DNA of 64,000 bases. Origin: AC-32 sp963765785. Lineage in GTDB: Bacteria; Actinomycetota; Thermoleophilia; Gaiellales; Gaiellaceae. The stretch spans positions 54,155 through 118,154 of the forward strand of contig CAVXXW010000005.1 of assembly GCA_963765785.1 (NCBI GenBank), given 5' to 3'. The notes beneath the pieces are model-generated. The model was not told the origin of the DNA. It made no database searches and saw nothing but the letters and a program-made list of their open reading frames with translations. Shown piece after piece: positions 58,527 through 64,000 of the stretch; within the stretch, counting starts at the first letter, position 1, and each line of letters starts with the position of its first letter. The translations under genes and the position numbers were made by a program.

Positions 58527-59917
58527 ACCGACACGTCGCGCTGGTGGGCTTCATGGGCGCGGGCAAGACGACGCTCGGCGCGCAGGTGGCCGAGCGGCTC
58601 GGCCGGCGGTTCGTCGACGTCGACCGCGAGCTCGAACGGACACTTGGGCAGACGATCTCAGAGCTTTTCGAGCAACGCGGGGAGTTCGAGTTCCGCGCGC
58701 TCGAGGCCGACGTCACGCTTCGCACCCTGCGAGACGACCGGCCGGCGGTGCTCGCGCTCGGCGGTGGCGCGGTCGAGACCGGCGAGATCCGACAGGCGCT
58801 CCTGGAGCATGCGCTGACCGTGCACGTGGCCGTGGATGCCGCGGATGCGTGGGCGCGCGTCGCCGACAGCGATCGGCCGCTCGCGCGCGACGAGGAGAGC
58901 TTCCGGGCGCTGCACGCCCGGCGCCTGCCCCTCTACGCCGAGGCGGCCGACGCGGTGGCCGGCGACGTGGACGGGATCGTGCTGGCGGCGGCGGGGATCC
59001 TCGTCGAGGAGGGCTCGCTGGCGCGGCTCGACGAGCTCGTCACGACCGAAGAGGTCGAGGTGATCGCGGACGCGATCGTGCTAGGCCTCCACCGGACGCC
59101 GCTCAACGCGCCGCTGCACGCGCTTCGCGGTCGCGAGGAGGCGAAGTCGCTCGGCGCGGTCGAGCGGCTCTGGCGGGAGCTGCGGCTCGGCCGCGGCGGC
59201 ACGATCGTCGGCTTCGGCGGCGGTTGCACCACTGACGTGGCCGGCTTCGCCGCCGCGACGTACCTGCGCGGTGTGCCGTGGGTGGCCGTGCCGACGACGC
59301 TCGTCGGCCAGGTCGACGCGGCGATCGGCGGCAAGACCGGCGTGAACCTGCCGGAGGGCAAGAACCTCGTCGGGGCCTTCCACTGGCCCGTGCGGTCGGC
59401 GATCGACCCGGTGCTCCTCGAGACGCTGCCCGAGAACGAGCGGCGGGCCGGGATGGCGGAGGTGGTGAAGACCGGCCTCCTGGCCGGCGAGCCGTTGTGG
59501 GAGCTGCCGGAGGCCGAGCTCGTCCGGCGCTGCGCCGCGTACAAAGCGGCGATCTGCCTGCGCGACCCGCACGAGCGCGGCGAGCGGGCCGTGCTGAACC
59601 TCGGCCACACGTTCGCTCACGCACTCGAGGCGGCGGGCGACTTTCGGCGGCCGACGCACGGCGAGGCGGTCGCCCTCGGCCTGCTCGCGGCGCTGCGGCT
59701 CTCCGGGCAAAACACCGCGGCGGTCGAGGAAGTGCTCTCGCCGCAGCCGGTCAGCGTGAACCGCAGCGCGGCACACGCCGCGATGGCGCGCGACAAGAAA
59801 ACGGTGAACGGCTCGCCGCGGCTCGTCCTGCTCGAGGCGCCGGGCCGGCCGGTGACCGGCGTCGAGCTGCCGGAGGACGAGGTCCGAGCCGCGCTCGACG
59901 CGCTGATCGCCGAGTAG
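58511..59917 (+). CDS. aroKB: Shikimate kinase / 3-dehydroquinate synthase fusion
   Basis: 468-aa two-domain enzyme. Residues 1-165: shikimate kinase with P-loop GFMGAGKTT (13-21), VDRELE, EFEFRALE and GGGAV. From about 170: 3-dehydroquinate synthase with GFGGGCTTDVAGFAAATYLRG (from ~233), VPTTLVGQVDAAIGGKTGVN, the zinc ligands in NLGHTFAHALE and HGEAVALG. The AroB part is only about 300 aa, because the first ~60-80 residues of its nucleotide-binding half are largely missing; the usual GGGVIGD is GGGCTTD. Such fusions are known (e.g. Thermotoga). GTG start. Confidence 0.9.
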   Translation: MAHALDRHVALVGFMGAGKTTLGAQVAERLGRRFVDVDRELERTLGQTISELFEQRGEFEFRALEADVTLRTLRDDRPAVLALGGGAVETGEIRQALLEHALTVHVAVDAADAWARVADSDRPLARDEESFRALHARRLPLYAEAADAVAGDVDGIVLAAAGILVEEGSLARLDELVTTEEVEVIADAIVLGLHRTPLNAPLHALRGREEAKSLGAVERLWRELRLGRGGTIVGFGGGCTTDVAGFAAATYLRGVPWVAVPTTLVGQVDAAIGGKTGVNLPEGKNLVGAFHWPVRSAIDPVLLETLPENERRAGMAEVVKTGLLAGEPLWELPEAELVRRCAAYKAAICLRDPHERGERAVLNLGHTFAHALEAAGDFRRPTHGEAVALGLLAALRLSGQNTAAVEEVLSPQPVSVNRSAAHAAMARDKKTVNGSPRLVLLEAPGRPVTGVELPEDEVRAALDALIAE

Positions 59918-59920
59918 AGT
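59915..59920 (+). promoter_or_regulatory. Putative -10 box of aroQ, overlapping a stop codon
   Basis: TAGAGT begins with the aroKB stop and ends 7 nt before the aroQ GTG. Confidence 0.45.
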
Positions 59921-59927
59921 CACCGCC

Positions 59928-60359
59928 GTGCGCGTGGCCGTTCTCAACGGGGTCAACCTCGACGTCCTGCACCGCCGCGATCCGCGGCTCTACGGTGGCC
60001 TCAGCCTCAACCAGCTCGAGGGCAAGATCTACGAGTGGGCGCGCGAGCTGGAGCTGCTCGCCGACTGCCGCCAGACGAACAGCGAGGCCGAGTACGTGGG
60101 CTGGTGCCAGGACGCGGCGGACTGGGCGGGCGGCGTGATCGCGAACCCGGCAGCCTGGACGCACTACAGCTACGCCATCCGGGACGCCCTCGAGCTACTC
60201 GACGTGCCCATCGTCGAGGTTCACCTCTCCGACATCGAGCACCGAGAGGAGTGGCGGCAGTATTCGGTGATCGCCGACCTCGCCGCGGAGCGTGTGATCG
60301 GCAAGGGACCGGACGGCTATCGCGAGGCGCTCGAGTTCCTGGCGGAGGGGCGCGGATGA
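59928..60359 (+). CDS. aroQ: 3-dehydroquinate dehydratase, type II
   Basis: Dodecameric type II dehydroquinase. 143 aa. VLNGVNLDVLHRRDPRLYGG opens the domain with the catalytic Tyr; NPAAWTHYSYAIRDAL and PIVEVHLSDIEHREEWR carry substrate residues. Variations from the norm: QTNSEAEYVGWCQDA for the QSNHEGELID segment and NPAAW for NPGAY, so activity is likely but not certain. Its stop shares bases with the next ATG (ATGA). Confidence 0.87.
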   Translation: MRVAVLNGVNLDVLHRRDPRLYGGLSLNQLEGKIYEWARELELLADCRQTNSEAEYVGWCQDAADWAGGVIANPAAWTHYSYAIRDALELLDVPIVEVHLSDIEHREEWRQYSVIADLAAERVIGKGPDGYREALEFLAEGRG

Positions 60360-61390
60360 CGAGAATCGACAAGCTGCGCGCGACGCTCGAGGAGCCGCTG
60401 CTCGTGACGCACGGCGTCAACGTCCGCTACCTCACCGGCTTCTCGAGCTCGAACGCGGCGCTGCTCGTGGAGCCTGAGCGCGTCCGGCTCTTCACCGACT
60501 TCCGCTACGTCGACGCCGCGCGCGCCGTCGAGGGCGTCGAGCTCGTCGAGACCAAGCGCTCGCTCGTCGGCGCGCTCGCGGAGCTGCTCGAGGGTCGCAT
60601 CGGCTTCGAGGCCGATGCCGTCAGCTACGCGGCCTGGGAGACGCTGCGGAGCGGTGGGCTCGAGCTCGTCCCGCGCCGCGGTCTCGTCGAGGCGCTGCGA
60701 GCGGTCAAGGACGAAGGCGAGCTCGACACGATCCGCAGGGCCGGCGAGATCACGAGCCGCGCCTACGAGCGGTTCGCCGAGGAGCGCTTCCTCGGGCGGA
60801 CCGAGCGCGAGCTCGCCTGGCGCCTCGACCAGCTCTTCCACGAGTTCGGCGCGCACGCGCCGGCCTTCGAGACGATCGTCGCCTCGGGCCCGAACTCGGC
60901 CCGGCCCCACGCGCGGCCGACCGACCGTGAGGTCCGGGCCGGCGAGACGGTCGTGATCGACGCCGGCGCGCAGGTCGAGGGCTACTGCGCCGACTGCACC
61001 CGCACGTTCGCGACCGGCCCGCTGCCGCAGGAGTTGCGGGATGCCTACGTCGCGACCTCGGACGGCCAGCTGGCGGGGCTCGAGGCCGCACGCGCAGGCG
61101 TGACCGGCGTCGACGCCGACGCGGCCGCCCGCGACCGGATCGAGGCAGCGGGCTACGGCGCGAACTTTGGCCACGGCCTCGGCCACGGCGTGGGCCTCGA
61201 CGTGCACGAGGCGCCGCGGCTCTCCCGCGAGTCGAGCGACACGCTCGTCGCCGGCAACGTCGTCACGGTCGAGCCCGGCGTCTACCTCGAGGGCCTCGGC
61301 GGGATCCGGATCGAGGATCTCGTGATCGTGACGGACGGCGAGCCCGAGATCCTCACCACGACGACCAAGGACCTGATCGAAGTCAGCTAG
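60356..61390 (+). CDS. pepP: Xaa-Pro aminopeptidase (M24 family)
   Basis: 344 aa. N-terminal creatinase-like domain (VTHGVNVRYLTGFSSSNAALLV), then the pita-bread catalytic domain with all five metal ligands: Asp in VIDAGAQ, Asp in CADCTRTF, His in GHGLGHGVGLDVHE, Glu in VTVEPGVY and Glu in IRIEDLV. It sits directly before efp, as pepP/pepQ does in many genomes; proline-rich peptides link the two only loosely. Starts inside the aroQ stop. Confidence 0.92.
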   Translation: MTRIDKLRATLEEPLLVTHGVNVRYLTGFSSSNAALLVEPERVRLFTDFRYVDAARAVEGVELVETKRSLVGALAELLEGRIGFEADAVSYAAWETLRSGGLELVPRRGLVEALRAVKDEGELDTIRRAGEITSRAYERFAEERFLGRTERELAWRLDQLFHEFGAHAPAFETIVASGPNSARPHARPTDREVRAGETVVIDAGAQVEGYCADCTRTFATGPLPQELRDAYVATSDGQLAGLEAARAGVTGVDADAAARDRIEAAGYGANFGHGLGHGVGLDVHEAPRLSRESSDTLVAGNVVTVEPGVYLEGLGGIRIEDLVIVTDGEPEILTTTTKDLIEVS

Positions 61391-61393
61391 CGT
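61388..61393 (+). promoter_or_regulatory. Putative -10 box of efp, overlapping a stop codon
   Basis: TAGCGT begins with the pepP stop and ends 8 nt before the efp GTG. Confidence 0.45.
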
Positions 61394-61401
61394 TCCGCGC
61401 C

Positions 61402-61968
61402 GTGGCAGAGACGGTCTCCACCAACCAGTTCCGGAACGGGATGCACATCCAGCTCGAAGGCTCGGTCTGGCGCATCCTCGAGTTCCAGCACGTGAAGCCG
61501 GGCAAAGGCGGCGCGTTCGTGCGCTCGCGCCTGCGCAACCTCGACTCGGGCGCCGTCGTCGACAAGACCTTTCGCGCAGGCGAGAAGTTCACGCGTATCC
61601 GCACCGAGGTCAAGGAGGTGCAGTACCTCTACGACGCGGGCGACGAGACCGTCTTCATGGACACGGACACCTACGAGCAGTTCTCGCTCCCGCACACCGC
61701 GGTCGAGGACGCGCTGCCGTACATGGAGCCGAGCTCGACCGTGCAGATGCTCGAGGTCGACGGCAATCCCGCCGGAGTGCAGCTGCCGGCGTCGGTCGAG
61801 CTGGCGGTCTCCGAGACCGAGCCCGGCGTCCGCGGCGACACGGTCTCGAACGTGACGAAGCCGGCGACCCTCGAGACGGGCGCCGTCGTGCAGGTACCGC
61901 TGTTCGTGAACGTGGGCGACCGGATCAAGGTCGACCCGCGTGAAGGCCGCTACATCTCGCGCGCTTAG
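61402..61968 (+). CDS. efp: Translation elongation factor P
   Basis: 188 aa, three OB/KOW-like domains. Rescues ribosomes stalled on poly-proline. The tip loop reads KPGKGGAFVR with K35 at the position modified in other bacteria; there is no EpmA/EpmB or rhamnosyl-Arg here in the window, and the Lys type with flanking Pro-Gly fits unmodified actinobacterial EF-P. Many proteins in this window are Pro-rich, so the factor is likely important. GTG start. Confidence 0.96.
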   Translation: MAETVSTNQFRNGMHIQLEGSVWRILEFQHVKPGKGGAFVRSRLRNLDSGAVVDKTFRAGEKFTRIRTEVKEVQYLYDAGDETVFMDTDTYEQFSLPHTAVEDALPYMEPSSTVQMLEVDGNPAGVQLPASVELAVSETEPGVRGDTVSNVTKPATLETGAVVQVPLFVNVGDRIKVDPREGRYISRA

Positions 61969-62080
61969 CGGGGCCTCGGGCCTTGCCGCCGCACCGGGCG
62001 ACAAGCAACGTCGCCCAAGCGAGCAGACTGGGCCGAGCGAGCCCGGAGCAGACCAGCGTCGGTGCGGGCAACGAACCGCG

Positions 62081-62086
62081 TAGCTT
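62081..62086 (+). promoter_or_regulatory. Putative -10 box of the CDF-like gene
   Basis: TAGCTT ends 7 nt before the ATG at 62094. Confidence 0.45.
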
Positions 62087-62093
62087 TGGCGCG

Positions 62094-62693
62094 ATGACCG
62101 CAACCGAGCAGGTCGTCGGCCTACGTCGCCGTGGCCTGCGGCTGGAGTACGCCACGTTGGCCTGGAACGTCGTCGGCAGCGTGGTGGTACTCGCCGCCGC
62201 CGTTAGTGCTCGCTCGATCGCCCTGGCCGGGTTCGGGCTCGACTCGCTGATCGAGATCATCGCCAGCCTGGTCGTCGCATGGCAGCTCCAGGAAATCGAA
62301 GCCGTTGAGCGAGAGCGTCGCGCGCTTCGGATCATCGGCGTTTCCTTCCTGGTGCTCGCCTCGTACATCGCCGCGCAGTCGGTCTACGTCCTTGTCGCCG
62401 GGTTGCACCCTCGCCCTTCGCTGCTCGGGATTGTCTGGCTGGGACTGACGGCGGCAGCGATGTTCGCGCTTGCCGCGGGCAAGCGGGCCACCGGGCTTGC
62501 GCTCGGGAACCGCGTGCTTGAGACGGAGGCACGCGTGACCCTGATCGACGGCCTGCTCGCGACCGCCGTGCTGATCGGCCTCGTCCTGAACGCGGCGTTT
62601 GGCTGGTGGTGGGCCGATCCGGCGGCGGCGTTCGTGATCGTCTACTACGGCGTGCGCGAGGGCTGGCACGCTCTTCACGAGACGACGATGTAA
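62094..62693 (+). CDS. CDF-like membrane protein (transmembrane domain only)
   Basis: 199 aa, six hydrophobic helices. GFGLDSLIEI in helix 2 and ETEARVTLIDGLLATAVLIGLVLNAAF in helix 5 match the metal-site helices of cation diffusion facilitators, though the usual HxxxD/DxxxD pairs appear as FGLDS and E-x-R-x-T-x-IDG, so the transported ion is unclear. The C-terminal cytoplasmic metal-binding domain is missing; the protein ends after the sixth helix. ATG chosen by the -10 box. It is followed by a converging CPA2 antiporter. Confidence 0.75.
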   Translation: MTATEQVVGLRRRGLRLEYATLAWNVVGSVVVLAAAVSARSIALAGFGLDSLIEIIASLVVAWQLQEIEAVERERRALRIIGVSFLVLASYIAAQSVYVLVAGLHPRPSLLGIVWLGLTAAAMFALAAGKRATGLALGNRVLETEARVTLIDGLLATAVLIGLVLNAAFGWWWADPAAAFVIVYYGVREGWHALHETTM

Positions 62694-62747
62694 CTCATCG
62701 TTTACACCGCTACGTCAGCGACATTCGCCCACACGAGCGCTGCTGTG

Positions 62748-63926
62748 TCAGGCCTCGGCCTCACCCTCTGCAGGCCAAAGGCCAGCCGGTGCGACCGGGG
62801 CGGTGAGGTCTCGTTGCTCCTCGGTAGTCGGTGAGTAGAAGCGTTGCGCGATCGCGGTCGGAACGATCGCTGAGAGTACGACCACCGCAATCAGGAGCGA
62901 GAACTGCGTGCGATCGATGATGTGTGCGCTGAGGCCGTAGAGCGAGGTGATCGTCCCAAAGGTCAGCCCCGTCGACATGAGCAAGGTCGTAAAGACCGCG
63001 TGCGGCGCGGTGTACCGGCGAGCGAGCGGGTAGACGCCGGTCAGCTTCGGCACCATCTTGGCGACGAAGAGGAGCGCCAGGATGCTCAGGTTGCCCCAGA
63101 GTGCGCTTGTGGAGACGTTCATCCCGCCCTTGAGGAAGAAGAAGGGGGTGAGGAAGGCGAAGGCGACGACGCGCATCCGGTCTTGTTCCTGGCGATGCTG
63201 GACGTAGTGAGATGACATGACGAGTCCGAGCACGAAGGCGGGCAACGCAGCCTGCGAGTTGGCGCGCGTCCCGAGCCACATCAGCAAGAAGAGGCAGGCG
63301 AAGACGAGCTTGATCTCGGGCTCGATCACGCGGTCGCCGTAGCGGGAGAAGAACCACGGCGAGAGCTTTGGCAGCACGACGATCAACGCGACCGAGACGA
63401 GCGCGAACGGCACGATCCAGAAAGTCGGCTTGACGAACAGCACCGTCAGGCCGATGACCGTCGCAATGTCGGTGACGAAGGTGGCCGACATCAGCCGCTT
63501 GCCGACCAGTTCGCGGTTCAGTCCGGTCTCGACCAGCACCGCATAGACCACAGCCAGGCTCGTCGTCGAGAGCGCAAGACCCCCGATCTCTGCCTGCTGG
63601 CGCGTCCAGCCAAGAGCGTAGAAGCAGAGCAGTCCGACGACGGCAAACGGGGCGAAGAAGCTCACGAGCCCGATCGAGAGGGACGCCTGCCACTCGCGTT
63701 GGAACTGCGGCACGTCAACCTCGGCTCCGGCCAGGAACGTCAGCACGATCCCGGCGAACGAGCCGATGAAGGCCAACCAACTCGGGACGTCGAGGTGAAA
63801 CGCGTTTCCGACCACGACGCCGAGAAGCAGTTCGATCAGGGCGACCGAGATCCCGATCTCGATCGACACCGTTGAAGCGAGAAGAATCGTTCCCGCTAGC
63901 AGGGCTGCAACCGCGATGTCGCTCAT
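62748..63926 (-). CDS. CPA2-family cation:proton antiporter
   Basis: 392 aa, about 12 helices. Na+/H+-exchanger domain: ISVALIELLLGVVVGNAF, FLAGAEVDVPQF, the ALSTTSLAVVYAVLVE and SATFVTDIATVIGL segments with the acidic ion-site residues, and PFFFLKGGMNVS. No TrkA-N regulatory domain follows, unlike Kef/KefB, so it is the short form. Good Shine-Dalgarno GGAGGT 9-14 nt before ATG, partly held in a hairpin. Related to Na+/K+ extrusion or pH control. Confidence 0.9.
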   Translation of the reverse strand: MSDIAVAALLAGTILLASTVSIEIGISVALIELLLGVVVGNAFHLDVPSWLAFIGSFAGIVLTFLAGAEVDVPQFQREWQASLSIGLVSFFAPFAVVGLLCFYALGWTRQQAEIGGLALSTTSLAVVYAVLVETGLNRELVGKRLMSATFVTDIATVIGLTVLFVKPTFWIVPFALVSVALIVVLPKLSPWFFSRYGDRVIEPEIKLVFACLFLLMWLGTRANSQAALPAFVLGLVMSSHYVQHRQEQDRMRVVAFAFLTPFFFLKGGMNVSTSALWGNLSILALLFVAKMVPKLTGVYPLARRYTAPHAVFTTLLMSTGLTFGTITSLYGLSAHIIDRTQFSLLIAVVVLSAIVPTAIAQRFYSPTTEEQRDLTAPVAPAGLWPAEGEAEA

Positions 63927-63928
63927 GA

Positions 63929-63957
63929 GCCTCTACCTCCATTTCGTCGGTAGAGGC
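63929..63957 (-). promoter_or_regulatory. Leader hairpin masking the antiporter ribosome site
   Basis: In the mRNA GCCTCTACC and GGTAGAGGC pair perfectly (9 bp, 11-nt loop); the second arm includes part of GGAGGT and ends 2 nt before the ATG. Confidence 0.55.
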
Positions 63958-64000
63958 CATTGGCTCAGTACGAGCGGTTGATCGGGGGCCTCACCCCGCT

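Noticed and set aside
61969..62093. Alternative start at 61983 for the CDF-like gene
   Set aside because: It would add 37 polar residues with no homologous look; TAGCTT and ATG 62094 fit better.

Overview
This is a 64 kb stretch of a high-GC (about 70% by eye) bacterial chromosome, almost certainly Actinomycetota and probably class Thermoleophilia (Gaiellales/Solirubrobacterales-like). The assignment is an inference. It rests on a mur/fts cluster without ftsA or ddl, a glycine dehydrogenase split into two subunits, a GerW-type sporulation protein, a SigB/SigF-type sigma factor with an RsbW-like partner, GTG/TTG-rich starts and extreme gene packing. No phage, insertion sequence, integron or CRISPR array was seen.

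Layout. 1-12.8 kb is the division/cell-wall cluster: the 3' part of a class B penicillin-binding protein, then murE-murF-mraY-murD-ftsW-murG-murC-murB-ftsQ-ftsZ, mostly joined by 4-bp stop/start overlaps, with a separate promoter for ftsZ. 13-19.6 kb carries gcvT-gcvH-gcvPA-gcvPB (glycine cleavage), L-threonine aldolase (which makes glycine) and a beta-lactamase-fold hydrolase. 19.6-28 kb is mixed: a Ca2+/H+ antiporter, a HAD phosphatase, endonuclease IV paired with an AlkZ-like glycosylase, gltX, a lone receiver protein, a metallopeptidase and small membrane proteins. 28-31.4 kb looks accessory: a 39-aa pilin-like peptide, secreted and membrane proteins, GerW, a SnoaL-like protein and two tRNA genes (Glu-CTC, Gln-CTG). 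31.5-36.3 kb is a minus-strand operon of a methyltransferase, a 4Fe-4S uracil-DNA glycosylase and a heterodimeric ABC exporter. 36.3-42.1 kb is a complete histidine-to-glutamate route (ftcD, hutH, hutU, hutI), which passes its one-carbon unit to tetrahydrofolate. 43-56.8 kb preserves an ancient synteny block: hisS-aspS-[envelope genes]-6S RNA-[VOC protein]-mnmA-rsbW-like-sigma-alaS-ruvX-mltG. 56.8-62 kb is the shikimate block aroE-aroC-aroKB(fusion)-aroQ, then pepP and efp. The right end has a CDF-like membrane protein and a CPA2 antiporter.

The most striking signal is in the junctions, not in any one gene. Many starts are preceded by TANNNT exactly 6-9 nt upstream with no Shine-Dalgarno, the signature of leaderless mRNAs. 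Seven times the TAG stop of the upstream gene is itself the first half of that -10 box, and in six of the seven the stop is in the plain reading frame. Four divergent gene pairs with 17-19 bp between them use two -10 boxes offset by one base on opposite strands. Three convergent pairs interlock their stops in CTAG. A smaller set of genes uses strong Shine-Dalgarno sequences.

Other points: a 42-bp element occurs twice in inverted orientation (41/42 identical) at 1.4 kb and 37.3 kb. mnmA is interrupted by a one-base frameshift at about 50,851, with a probable second frameshift near the end of the coiled-coil gene at 47.5 kb; either could be an assembly error. ftsW runs 140 bp into murG.
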